From Sphingopyxis witflariensis (GTDB taxonomy: Bacteria; Pseudomonadota; Alphaproteobacteria; Sphingomonadales; Sphingomonadaceae), in assembly GCF_002205635.1 (NCBI RefSeq), contig NZ_NISJ01000011.1:62001-126000 (forward strand): a DNA stretch of 64,000 bases. Direction: 5' to 3'. The translations under genes and the position numbers were made by a program. A model generated the notes under the pieces. The model was not told the DNA's origin. It was given only the letters and a program-made list of their open reading frames with translations, and ran no database searches. Every line of letters begins with the position of its first letter. Position 1 is the first letter of the stretch. Shown here in pieces: positions 17,000 to 25,876 of this stretch.

Positions 17000-17306
17000 T
17001 TGGCCCATAGTTCATCGCCCGAAGCACCCACCTTGCCCGCCGCGGTGTTTGTCCAAGAAGATAATGTGTGGCATCCCAGCATCCTGGCGCGTGGCCCGTG
17101 GGACCCGCATGCGCAACATGGCGGCGCCCCCGGCGCCCTCTTCGCGCATCTTGCCGAAGCCGCCGTACCGGACCCCGAATGGCAGTTGTCGCGCCTGAGC
17201 ATCGAATTGATCAAGCCAGTGCCTGTCGCGCCTGTATGACATGCACGGCCCGATCGGCGTCGCGACGCAGACACTGGTGCTGCGCGAGCGCGCGCCGGCG
17301 CGATAG
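17000..17306 (+). pseudogene. acyl-CoA thioesterase-like (4HBT_3) gene with internal deletion
   Basis: The first 79 codons, from a TTG behind AAGGAACGG, encode a TesB/4HBT_3-like N-terminus (RGPWDPHAQHGGAPGALFAH, LSRLSIELIKPVPVAP). The frame then stops at 17239. In another frame from about 17226, LYDMHGPIGVATQTLVLRE runs to a TAG at 17306 and matches the C-terminal end of the same family. The roughly 170 central residues of a normal ~260-residue protein are missing. The gene is therefore a remnant fused from its two ends. Confidence 0.72.
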
Positions 17307-17347
17307 CCCGGGAACAGAGGCTTCAGAGAGAGAGGATTGTTGGGAAA

Positions 17348-17968
17348 ATGAGCGCGCCACCAACGACACGGCTCGACGTGACCGCGCAGGAGGCAGCGAC
17401 CATATGCGCCGCCGTTCGCAGCGCCGACCTTTCACTCCTCAGCCCTATGCATCGCATCGCCGGCCCCGAACATGTTGCGGGTCTGATCGTCCTGCTGTCC
17501 GACCCCGCGGTCTCCGACCCCATTTATGACCTGCCCCGGCCGTTCACCCCTGATGTAATCGCAGGCTGGATTTCGGATGCGCGCAACAAGCAGACGCGCG
17601 GCGAAGCGATATTGGCGGTAACGGTCGACGATCAGGAATCCGTGGCGGGCTATTCCTATTTCACCATCTGGCCCGAACGTTCGGCGGCCGAACTCGCTGG
17701 CGCGCAGCGCGCCGATGCACAAGGTCAGGGCCGAGGAAAAATGGGCGCCGCGCGCAGTTTTGGATGGATATTCGAACATCTGGGGGTTCGGCTGATCGGC
17801 CTCACCGCCGCGAGGGACAACGCCCGATCGGCCCGCGTTATCGAGGCCGCCGGCTTCATAGCCAGAGGCGAACGGCAAAGCGTCAGGGCCGACGGATCGA
17901 CGCGACTGTCACTCTATTGGGAGCTCACCCGTGACCAGTGGCGAAACGCGTCGCAAGCCATGACGTGA
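17348..17968 (+). CDS. GNAT-family N-acetyltransferase
   Basis: A 206-residue acetyltransferase-type protein. The acetyl-CoA-binding loop appears as AQGQGRGKMGAARSFGW and the conserved motif B as TAARDNARSARVIEAAGF, close to RimJ/RimL-type members. The substrate is unknown. It follows the decayed thioesterase by about 40 bases. It stands alone and seems unrelated to the adhesion operon that follows. Confidence 0.82.
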   Translation: MSAPPTTRLDVTAQEAATICAAVRSADLSLLSPMHRIAGPEHVAGLIVLLSDPAVSDPIYDLPRPFTPDVIAGWISDARNKQTRGEAILAVTVDDQESVAGYSYFTIWPERSAAELAGAQRADAQGQGRGKMGAARSFGWIFEHLGVRLIGLTAARDNARSARVIEAAGFIARGERQSVRADGSTRLSLYWELTRDQWRNASQAMT

Positions 17969-18110
17969 GCCAGGACATTATCATTTTTTGAGAAGAGCGT
18001 GGCTAAGCGCCGATTTTGAGCCGCCTGTTTCCAATATGTTAACATACTGAAGACGGTGTTTACTATCGTCATGAAACGAATCCTCATCCCGCCGCGGCAA
18101 ATTCGGCAGC

Positions 18111-19166
18111 ATGAGAAAGAACGCCCATCTTGTCGCTGGCGAATCGCGATGGCTTCCCGTCTCGATCGCACTGGTCGCCACCCTGCTCGTGCCGTCGGCC
18201 GCGCTGGCCTCGCCAACGCTTCTCGACGCTGAATCCGAGGTTCAATGCACGGCCGCATCCAGCAACGCGGTATGGAACCGGCCCGATGTTTCGCGCATCA
18301 TTTTGGGTGGCGCTCCTAGCGCGCTCGATCGCATTCGCGAAACCCAGCAGGATGGCCCCATCGCCGCACCGGCATCGCGCCGTATGCCCGTGCCTGTCAC
18401 CGCCGGCCTGGGCAATTTCCCGGTCCGCATGACGCTGGAGCCCGCAAGCCGCGCACCAATCGCCCTCACGCCGCCCGGCGCCGGGAACTGTTCGTCGGAG
18501 GGATTATTCCCGAACGGCAATACGCCGTCGATCTTCGACAATGCCTCGGACAGCGGCGGCGCCTATGACCCGGAAGCAGAACTGGGCACCCGGGCGATCC
18601 CCGTCAAGCGGACCCGCTTTGACGATCGCTGGGATCGGGTTCGTCGCGCTGCACCCGCGGGGCTGATGCAGACGCAGTTGCGCCGCGCCAATGCGACGTC
18701 AAGCCTGAGCGAGCGCGACCTGCTGGCGCGCGTCAATCAATGGGTCAATCAGCAGATCGCCTATGTCAACGACGACCGCAATTATCGCCAGAGCGATTTC
18801 TGGGCGACGGCCGAACAGACGATCGCACGCGGCAGCGGCGACTGCGAGGATTATGCGATCCTGAAAATGCAATTGCTCCGCGCCGCCGGCGTCGATGCCA
18901 GCCGGATGAAGCTCGTCCTGCTACGCGATCTCGCGGCGAACAGCGACCATGCCTTCCTGCTCGTACAAACGGCAGAGGGGAAAGTCGTCCTCGATAATAT
19001 GACCGACCGCGTCTATGATGGCAGCCACCATAATTCGGTACGCCCCGTCCTGTCGTTCAGCGAGAATCGGCGCTGGGTGCATGCCTATCGCGGGTTGCAG
19101 CCGTCGCCGAATCTGGCTTCGCTACCAGCGTCCGGGAAAGGCGTCGCGCTGGCGCTGAACGATTAG
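18111..19166 (+). CDS. LapG-like periplasmic transglutaminase-like cysteine protease
   Basis: A 351-residue bacterial transglutaminase-like cysteine proteinase (BTLCP, formerly DUF920). A signal peptide ends near PSAALASP. The catalytic residues are Cys in GSGDCEDYAILK, His in NSDHAFLLV and Asp in VVLDNMTDR. In Pseudomonas, LapG cleaves the N-terminus of the adhesin LapA and releases it from the cell when LapD does not hold it back. Here it converges on the end of the adhesin/exporter operon, overlapping the HlyD gene by four bases. No LapD-like gene is in the window. The N-terminal 130 residues are longer than in LapG and unassigned. Confidence 0.88.
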   Translation: MRKNAHLVAGESRWLPVSIALVATLLVPSAALASPTLLDAESEVQCTAASSNAVWNRPDVSRIILGGAPSALDRIRETQQDGPIAAPASRRMPVPVTAGLGNFPVRMTLEPASRAPIALTPPGAGNCSSEGLFPNGNTPSIFDNASDSGGAYDPEAELGTRAIPVKRTRFDDRWDRVRRAAPAGLMQTQLRRANATSSLSERDLLARVNQWVNQQIAYVNDDRNYRQSDFWATAEQTIARGSGDCEDYAILKMQLLRAAGVDASRMKLVLLRDLAANSDHAFLLVQTAEGKVVLDNMTDRVYDGSHHNSVRPVLSFSENRRWVHAYRGLQPSPNLASLPASGKGVALALND

Positions 19167-20413
19167 CGTTCGGTCAATGCCGACCCGCTGACCTTCAAGA
19201 CCGGCTTCAGCAAATAGCTGAGCACCGATTTTTTCCCGGTCACGATTTCAACATCGCACATCATCCCCGGCGTGATCGGCAGGCGCCGACCATTGGACGT
19301 GAGATAGGCGTTGCTCGTCTCGACCACGACGGTGAAATAGGCCTGTCGTTCGACTTCGTCATAAATGCTGTCGGCCGAGACACGGACAACCCGCCCCTTC
19401 AACCCGCCATAGATGGAGAAGTCATAGGCTGTGACCTTGACGTTGGCGGGGTCGCCTACCTTGATGAAAGCAATGTCGCGCGGGGTCACGCGGGTTTCGA
19501 TGAGCAATTTATCGCCCAGCGGCACGACCTGCATGATCTTCTCACCGGCGTTCACATATCCGCCGACGGTGTTGACGAGCAGGTCGTTGATGACACCGCG
19601 CGTTGGCGAACGAATTTCAGATCGCGCGAGCCGGCCTTCGGCGCCACGGATCGTTTCCTGATTTACCGCCATCTTGGTCGTCAGCTGGCTACGCTCATTC
19701 AGCGCCTCCTGCTGGAAGTCGAACCGCGCGCGCGACACTTCGGCGCCCGCTTCGCGTACCGCGGCCTGCGATCGCGAAATCGCCTGACGCGCCGCGGCGA
19801 GCCGCCCCTGAATATCGACGACCTCGCGCTGCGCGGAGAGAAGTTCGGTCTGGGGGACGACGCCCTTTGCAGCGAGCGGTTCGAGCATATCGACCTGCTG
19901 GCGTGCCAGACGCAGACTGCTCTCGAGCGAGGAGGCGGTGGCCTGCGCTTCCCCCATATCGCGGCGGCGCTGTTCGACCCCGGCGGACAGCGCCGCCAGC
20001 TGGCTTTGCAGCGACGAGCGGCGGACCTGGGCAAGCCGCATTTCGTCACCACAGCTTTCGCCGGTGCATCCGGCCCCGCCGCCTTCGCTGGCGAGGCGCG
20101 CTGCGCGCTGGCCCAGTCGCTCATTCTCGGTTTCAAGCTGGCCAAGCTCCGACTGCGACGACGTATTGTCGAGCCGAACGAGCAACTGCCCCTTCTTCAC
20201 CGTCTGCCCCGAGCGGACGAGGATTTCGCGGATCGTCGACGGTTCGGCCGACTGGATGATCTGGACCTTTGACGACGGAATAACGCGCCCCTGCCCACGC
20301 GTCACCTCGTCGACGCGGGCGATGCTCGCCCACAACAGGAACAGGACGAAACCGGCAGCGGCTGCCACCATAATCTGTTCACTGCCGCGCAAGCGCTGCC
20401 AGAATTTCAACAT
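19163..20413 (-). CDS. type I secretion membrane-fusion protein, HlyD/LapC-like
   Basis: A 416-residue periplasmic adaptor linking the inner-membrane ABC exporter to the TolC-like channel. A short cytoplasmic N-terminus precedes one membrane segment (QIMVAAAAGFVLFLLW). The family motif GQGRVIPSSKVQIIQS follows, then long coiled-coil arms (residues about 95-260) and a C-terminal beta-barrel with KVTAYDFSIYGGLKGRVVRV. It begins 12 bases after the cell-wall hydrolase gene ends and is the last gene of the adhesin operon. Confidence 0.93.
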   Translation of the reverse strand: MLKFWQRLRGSEQIMVAAAAGFVLFLLWASIARVDEVTRGQGRVIPSSKVQIIQSAEPSTIREILVRSGQTVKKGQLLVRLDNTSSQSELGQLETENERLGQRAARLASEGGGAGCTGESCGDEMRLAQVRRSSLQSQLAALSAGVEQRRRDMGEAQATASSLESSLRLARQQVDMLEPLAAKGVVPQTELLSAQREVVDIQGRLAAARQAISRSQAAVREAGAEVSRARFDFQQEALNERSQLTTKMAVNQETIRGAEGRLARSEIRSPTRGVINDLLVNTVGGYVNAGEKIMQVVPLGDKLLIETRVTPRDIAFIKVGDPANVKVTAYDFSIYGGLKGRVVRVSADSIYDEVERQAYFTVVVETSNAYLTSNGRRLPITPGMMCDVEIVTGKKSVLSYLLKPVLKVSGSALTER

Positions 20414-20425
20414 GAAAACGCGCCT

Positions 20426-21523
20426 CTATTTATCACTCTGGGGCTCGGATACCGCCTGCGTCCCTTGCTGGGTCGTCAGGCTGTCGAACCGCGATTTGCT
20501 CTGCGTCGGATCGGGAATATTGGGAATCCAGCCCTTGCTCACATCGACGCGGCCGCCGACGTCGATGTCGGTGCGGCGGTCGGTCGGGTCGCGAACCGGG
20601 GCAATCGCATCGATCGGGACGATTTCGCCCGGCAAACCTTCGATCGCTGGGCCGCCGTGATAGAGCTGGCTGAACGCCGGAATCCATTCCGCGCCCGCAT
20701 ACGCATCAGAAAAGGCGCGGGGCTTTCCCCACGAACCCGGCCAGCGATAGAAGATATGCGCGCCAATCTGTTCAATCTTGGTCAATTTGGGCGCCCAGCG
20801 CGGCAGGACATAATTGGCGTGATAATGCGTTGCCATGCCAACGCTCGTTTCGACATGTCCGCTTAGCGCGGCGCGCGCAATCTCCGCGGCACGACGCCAG
20901 AGCGCGGGCACGGGCGGACGGCTCATCGCGCCGTCGCAGGCAAAGCTGAACTGGCAGCCGGGGCGCGAACTGCCCTGATAGATCACGCCGCAGACGGTAT
21001 TGGGATAGGCCGGGTGCCGCATACGGTTGAGGATCACCTGCGCGACAGCGGCCTTGCCGGCATCGGGTTCGGTCGCGGCTTCATAATAGATAGCCTGAGT
21101 CAGGCAGCGCTGAGCGTTCGTCGCCTGGACCTGCGAGATCGTCGGCATCAGGAACGGTCGTGCCGCCTCCACCGGCAGGGTCGAAATCGGAAGCAAGGCA
21201 TTGCCGGCGACGGCATCGGCGCCCTCGGCCGTCGGGACCACCGACCCCGTCTCGGTCTCGGTAATCAGTTTCGCGATCGCCTTTTGCTTGGCGGCCTTGG
21301 CCTTCACGGCCGGATCGGCGGTCCAGCTGGCGACCAGATTTTCGAAAACGCGCGCAAGCCGGTCGTTGGTCGAGGCGAAAAGGAGCATCGCTGCCGCCAA
21401 TGCAAGGACGAGCAGAACCAGCATCACCTTCTTCGAAGACTGCGGCGGCAGGACGTCCGGATCCACCCAAGGCGCTTCGGTCGCGGTGGCGCCGTCCCCT
21501 GCGATGTTGAGCTCCACTCTCAT
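20426..21523 (-). CDS. SleB-family cell-wall hydrolase, membrane-anchored
   Basis: A 365-residue protein with one membrane segment (VMLVLLVLALAAAMLLFA, about residues 33-50) and a Hydrolase_2/SleB catalytic domain: CLTQAIYYEAATEPDAGKAA, VILNRMRHPAYPNTVC and CQFSFACDG. Such enzymes cut peptidoglycan glycan strands. The ATG at 21523 overlaps the ABC transporter stop (ATGA), which fixes the start and shows coupling. Its position between the exporter ATPase and the adaptor protein suggests it opens the wall locally for assembly of the secretion channel or passage of the giant adhesin; this is inference. Confidence 0.87.
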   Translation of the reverse strand: MRVELNIAGDGATATEAPWVDPDVLPPQSSKKVMLVLLVLALAAAMLLFASTNDRLARVFENLVASWTADPAVKAKAAKQKAIAKLITETETGSVVPTAEGADAVAGNALLPISTLPVEAARPFLMPTISQVQATNAQRCLTQAIYYEAATEPDAGKAAVAQVILNRMRHPAYPNTVCGVIYQGSSRPGCQFSFACDGAMSRPPVPALWRRAAEIARAALSGHVETSVGMATHYHANYVLPRWAPKLTKIEQIGAHIFYRWPGSWGKPRAFSDAYAGAEWIPAFSQLYHGGPAIEGLPGEIVPIDAIAPVRDPTDRRTDIDVGGRVDVSKGWIPNIPDPTQSKSRFDSLTTQQGTQAVSEPQSDK

Positions 21524-23625
21524 GACACCGGTTCCTTGGTCGTCGACCGCGCCAGGATTTCGGCGCGCGGGCCATCGGCCATGATCCGTCCGCCGTCGAT
21601 GACGATGATGCGATCGCACATCTGCAGGATGGCCTCGCGATGGGTCGCGATCACCACGGTTTGCGACGCCGGTACGGCATCCTTAAGCGCGTTGATGAAA
21701 AGCCGTTCGCTTTGCGAATCCATCGCGCCCGTCGGCTCGTCGAGAAACAGCAGGCGCGAAGGCGACGCCAGCGCGCGGGCGATGGCGAGAAAACCACGCT
21801 GGCCACCCGAAAGCTGGCTTCCGCGTTCGCCGGTGCCGCGGTCAAGCCCCGTCTCGTCCCGGCCCATAAACCGGTCGGCGCCGATCGACTGCAGCGTCGC
21901 CATCAGATCGGCGTCAGATGCCGACGGCGCACAATATTGCATATTCTGCTTGATCGAACCGCTGAACAGGACTGCGTCCTGCCCGACGAAGCGAAATTGC
22001 GACCGCAAATAGATGGGCGAATATTGGCGGCTGTCGAGGCCGTCGATAAAGATATTGCCGGCTTCGGGGGCGTAAAGCCCGCACAAAAGCCGCCCCAGCG
22101 TCGACTTGCCCGACGCGACCCGGCCGACGATCGCAATCCGCTCTCCGGCATCTATCGTCAGATTAATGTCCGAAAGCGATGGCGCCGACGCGCCGGGATA
22201 AGTGAAAGAGACGCCTTCGACGACAGTATGCCCCTTGTCGATCGTCAGGTTCAGCGTGCTGCTGCCCATCCGGCGTTCGTCGTCGGCCTCGATCATCTGC
22301 TGGATGCTGGCCATTGTCGTCCATGCCTGACGCCCGCGCGTCATCAGGAAGGCCAGTTGTCCGATCGGCGCCATCGAACGTCCCGCCAGCATGACGATGG
22401 CGATGATTGCGCCCATCGAAATCTTGCCGGAATCGAACAGATAGAAACCGCCCACAACAAGGGCGAGGCTCGAAAACTGCTGCGCCCATGTCGCAAGGTT
22501 GATCGCGGCGGCGCCGGTCCGGCGCAGGCTCGCCTGCGTCCGTGCGCTTGTGTCGACCATCCGGCGCCACTGGCCCAGAATCTGTCCTTCGGCCGCGCAA
22601 CTCTTGATCGTTTCGGTTCCCCCGATCGCTTCGACCAGCATCGAATGCTGGATGCTCGAATCGGCCTGATTGTCGAGCGAGGCCTGCACCATCTGCCGTT
22701 GCAGGAAATAGCCTGCGACGCCCATCACCACGATGATCGACAGCGGAATCAGCGCCAGCCAACCCGCGAGGACGGAAATCATGATCAGGAACAGAAAGAG
22801 GAAGGCGACATCGACCAGAAGGACGATCGTTGTCGAGGCAAAGAAATCGCGCACCGATTCAAATTCGGACACCCGTCGCGCGAGCATCCCGGTGCTGCCG
22901 CGGCGATCCGCGAGCGGCATGTTCAGCACCTTCGAGAAGATTTTTTCCGACAATTTGACGTCGAGTTCGCGGCCCAGATCATCGAGCAGCGTCGCACGCG
23001 CAAGGCGCAGCGCAAATTCGATGGCAAAGGCGAGCAACGCCCCGACGGCAAGAACCCAAAGGCTGGAAACCGCCTTGTTGGGGATCACGCGATCATAGAC
23101 GTTCATCGTGAACAACGGCAGGGCGAAGCCGAGCAGGTTGATCATCAGCGCTGCGCCGAGAACGGGATAGAAAGAGCGGCGTACCCGCCGAATTTCGCTC
23201 CAGAACCAGTGGCGCTTCGAGGTTTCATCCCACGGCCGCTCTTCAGCGCGGATGGCAGTAGGGTCGGCGGTTACGGCGATCGCCTGCCCCGCATAATTTT
23301 CTTCCAGCGCGTCTTCGTCGGCCCAGACGGGCGCGTCGGCGCCTGGTTCCCAGACGAGATATTGATCGCCCTGCGTCTCGAGCAGAACCGCGCAGCGTTT
23401 GTCCTTCTGCCGGATGATCACCGGCAGGTCGCGCGACAGATTGCTTATCTTGCGCGCGCGCAGCCGTTCATTGTTGATGAAGCACAGGTCCAGCGCCGCT
23501 TCGGCCTGGTGAAAGGGCAGAAAGCCCCTCTCGTCACGGGCCAGTGCAGATAGCGCCCCACGCTGAAAATTCTGGCCGAAATGTTGCGCGACAAAGAGAA
23601 TACAGACGATCAGTGGATCGTCCAT
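21520..23625 (-). CDS. type I secretion ABC transporter/ATPase, LapB-like
   Basis: A 701-residue exporter that powers secretion of the adhesin. The N-terminal C39-like domain (residues 1-120) lacks the protease cysteine motif, as in HlyB and LapB types that secrete uncleaved proteins. Six membrane segments follow. The ATPase has Walker A GRVASGKSTLGRL, signature LSGGQRGFLAIARA, Walker B RLLFLDEPTGAMD and the switch histidine in IATHRE. I prefer the ATG at 23625 because MDDPLI matches the family's N-terminus; a start at 23670 is possible. It overlaps the SleB gene by four bases. Confidence 0.94.
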   Translation of the reverse strand: MDDPLIVCILFVAQHFGQNFQRGALSALARDERGFLPFHQAEAALDLCFINNERLRARKISNLSRDLPVIIRQKDKRCAVLLETQGDQYLVWEPGADAPVWADEDALEENYAGQAIAVTADPTAIRAEERPWDETSKRHWFWSEIRRVRRSFYPVLGAALMINLLGFALPLFTMNVYDRVIPNKAVSSLWVLAVGALLAFAIEFALRLARATLLDDLGRELDVKLSEKIFSKVLNMPLADRRGSTGMLARRVSEFESVRDFFASTTIVLLVDVAFLFLFLIMISVLAGWLALIPLSIIVVMGVAGYFLQRQMVQASLDNQADSSIQHSMLVEAIGGTETIKSCAAEGQILGQWRRMVDTSARTQASLRRTGAAAINLATWAQQFSSLALVVGGFYLFDSGKISMGAIIAIVMLAGRSMAPIGQLAFLMTRGRQAWTTMASIQQMIEADDERRMGSSTLNLTIDKGHTVVEGVSFTYPGASAPSLSDINLTIDAGERIAIVGRVASGKSTLGRLLCGLYAPEAGNIFIDGLDSRQYSPIYLRSQFRFVGQDAVLFSGSIKQNMQYCAPSASDADLMATLQSIGADRFMGRDETGLDRGTGERGSQLSGGQRGFLAIARALASPSRLLFLDEPTGAMDSQSERLFINALKDAVPASQTVVIATHREAILQMCDRIIVIDGGRIMADGPRAEILARSTTKEPVS

Positions 23626-23708
23626 ACTCTCTTTGCCTATACGTGCCACCGAGGATTGATTCCGTGTCATCTTGATATTTTCTTTTTAGAATCAAACCTG
23701 TGAATAAA

Positions 23709-25103
23709 TTATTGAGGGTAGCGGCGACGCTGTAGTTCTGCCGGAGCCGGCGGACCATAATTGACCTTCTCGCGCGCATAGACGCGGCGCGATTCCGGGG
23801 CGGTCAAGTTGAACGCCTCAAGAAAGCTGTTGGTCGAAGCCAGCACCTGATAGGTTGCGAACAGCTCCGAGAAACGCGCCGTTTCTGCCCGCACCTGAAC
23901 GTTGAAGCGCGTATTCTGTGCATCGAGCACGTCGAGCAACGAGCGGCGGCCTACCGAAAATTGCTGACGATAGGAAACGAGCAGATCGTCGGTCGCCTTG
24001 CTTTGATCAACCAGGTCGCGGAACACTGCGGTCTGGGTTTCGCGGCTGTTCCATGCGCGGCGGGTGTCGGCTTCGGCATCGCGCTCGGTTGCATGGAGGC
24101 GGAACCGGCTTTCGCTCGCCCGACGAACCATCTCCTGATATTTCGCGCGATTGATCCCACCATCGAAAAGGTCCCAGCGCATCACAACGCGCCCGAGCAG
24201 ATCGTTGGTCTCACCGCGGAAGGCATCGATATCGTCACCGACCCGACCCGACAGTTCGAGGCCGATGGTCGGGAAAAAATCACCCTTCGCCTTCTTGGCC
24301 TCCGCGTTGGACGCATCGACATCGGCCTGCGCCTCCAGGACTTTCGGATGCTTCGTCCTGGTCAGGCCTACGGCTTCGCTGAGGCTGCTCGGAAGCTTTT
24401 CCGCCATCGCCGGCGGCATTTGCACTTCCTCGACTTCCAACCCGCTGAGCGCGAGCAGTTCGATCTTCGCGTTGGCCAGCGCTTCCCTGGCTTCCGTCAC
24501 ACGCACGCTTGCCGCCTTGGCGCGCTCCTGGGACTGCTGCAGATCAGCGACGCTGATCGAACCCGCCGTCACACCGCTCGACAAGTCGGACACCAGGCTG
24601 TTGTGGAAGGTCAAATTATCTTCGGCGGCCGCGACGACCCGCTGTTGCAGCAGGACATCAAGATATTGCCGCGCAGTTTGCAGGGCAATGAATTCGGACC
24701 GTTCGAGGACGCGCAACGCCGCACCATCGACCCGCGCAGCCTGGCGCATCTTTTCGCCACGCCGCCGACCGAAATCGATCAGCGTCTGTTCGGCTCGCAT
24801 CGACATTTCAAGCGGATAAAGCTCGTCATCGGCAATGCCGAGGCTGCGACGGGTCGCATTTTCAAGCCGCCGGATCCCGGCCGACATTTCGAGCGTGACC
24901 CGCGGCAGATACAGGCCCTTCGCCTGCTCGAGTTCAAACTCGATCGCCTGCTTGTTCATTTCGGCCTGGTTGATCTGCGGATTGGAATCAATCGCGACCG
25001 CCATGGCGTTCTGCATGGTGACGGGCTCGGCAAAGGCCGAGCTTGCGAAAAGGGATATGGCGATGGCCGAAGCAAAGCCGGTCCACTTGAGCTGCGGTTT
25101 CAT
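23709..25103 (-). CDS. TolC-family outer membrane channel, LapE-like
   Basis: A 464-residue outer-membrane efflux protein forming the exit duct for the type I system. It has a signal peptide ending AIAISLFASSAFAEPV. Two OEP repeats contain long helices, for example LQTARQYLDVLLQQRVVAAA and RQQFSVGRRSLLDVLDAQN, the latter a classic TolC-family motif. The ATG at 25103 overlaps the OmpA stop by one base (TGATG), so translation is coupled. The upstream TTG at 25106 is unlikely to be used. Confidence 0.93.
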   Translation of the reverse strand: MKPQLKWTGFASAIAISLFASSAFAEPVTMQNAMAVAIDSNPQINQAEMNKQAIEFELEQAKGLYLPRVTLEMSAGIRRLENATRRSLGIADDELYPLEMSMRAEQTLIDFGRRRGEKMRQAARVDGAALRVLERSEFIALQTARQYLDVLLQQRVVAAAEDNLTFHNSLVSDLSSGVTAGSISVADLQQSQERAKAASVRVTEAREALANAKIELLALSGLEVEEVQMPPAMAEKLPSSLSEAVGLTRTKHPKVLEAQADVDASNAEAKKAKGDFFPTIGLELSGRVGDDIDAFRGETNDLLGRVVMRWDLFDGGINRAKYQEMVRRASESRFRLHATERDAEADTRRAWNSRETQTAVFRDLVDQSKATDDLLVSYRQQFSVGRRSLLDVLDAQNTRFNVQVRAETARFSELFATYQVLASTNSFLEAFNLTAPESRRVYAREKVNYGPPAPAELQRRRYPQ

Positions 25104-25825
25104 CAACGTTCCCCCATTCCATTCACTCTGACTTCGACACGCCGGTTCGCTGGCGTTCGTTCACCATCCAATGTTTCGACCCGAAGATCCTTCTCGCCGC
25201 GTCCCGACACGGCAATCGTATCGGCCGGGATACCCGCAGCACCCATCATGTCGGCAATCACCCGCGCACGCGCGACGGACAGCTTGTCATTATAGGCGTC
25301 GGACCCCGACCGGTCGGTGTGCCCGACGACGGTGAATGCCGTCCAGCCGCAGCGGGCGCGGTTGTCGGACATGAAAGCAACCGACTGACCGGCATCGGCC
25401 GGCGCAACGATCGAATCCCAGTCGAAGAAGAAGGTTGATGCCACCTCCGGCGGACAATTGTCGGCGGGTGGCAGCGGCGGCGCAATCGGCACGTCGGGCG
25501 TCGGCGACGGGCGGCGGGTCATCATGCCATAAGCAAAATCGCAACGCCGCAGGCTCTCGCCATCCTTGATACCCGACTTCAAAAAGCCGAGCGCGATACC
25601 GCACTGGACCTTTGCTTCGGATGCCCAGGTATAGACATTGCTATTCGCCGAAACGACCGACGTATCGGTCGCGGCCGCGAGCGCCGCGTCATACCGTTTT
25701 TGCACTTCACCGCGCAGCTCGCGGACCGGAAGGTCGGCAAGCGCCTGGGCAAAGACGTTTCCAGGCTGGACACACGCCAGCGCAACAACCGCCCCCGCCA
25801 TCCATTTTGCCTTTTGGTGTCCCAT
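25103..25825 (-). CDS. OmpA-family peptidoglycan-binding protein
   Basis: A 240-residue envelope protein. It has a signal peptide (MAGAVVALACVQPGNVFAQA) and a C-terminal OmpA domain with FFFDWDSIVAPADAG, VVGHTDRSGSDAYNDKLS, ARARVIADMM and TPANRRVEVRV, the standard peptidoglycan-binding pattern. It lies 51 bases after the adhesin gene and overlaps the TolC gene. It probably anchors the secretion machinery or the outer membrane to the cell wall, next to the SleB hydrolase. Confidence 0.92.
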   Translation of the reverse strand: MGHQKAKWMAGAVVALACVQPGNVFAQALADLPVRELRGEVQKRYDAALAAATDTSVVSANSNVYTWASEAKVQCGIALGFLKSGIKDGESLRRCDFAYGMMTRRPSPTPDVPIAPPLPPADNCPPEVASTFFFDWDSIVAPADAGQSVAFMSDNRARCGWTAFTVVGHTDRSGSDAYNDKLSVARARVIADMMGAAGIPADTIAVSGRGEKDLRVETLDGERTPANRRVEVRVNGMGER

Positions 25826-25876
25826 GCTCCTATAGCCCCTACTTTATTGATCCACTGGTTTTTTATCGTAATGCGA

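Noticed and set aside
21640-25295. Plus-strand frames of 637 and 444 codons opposite the ABC transporter and TolC genes
   Set aside because: Composition is that of antisense shadow frames. The minus strand has complete ABC and TolC motifs.
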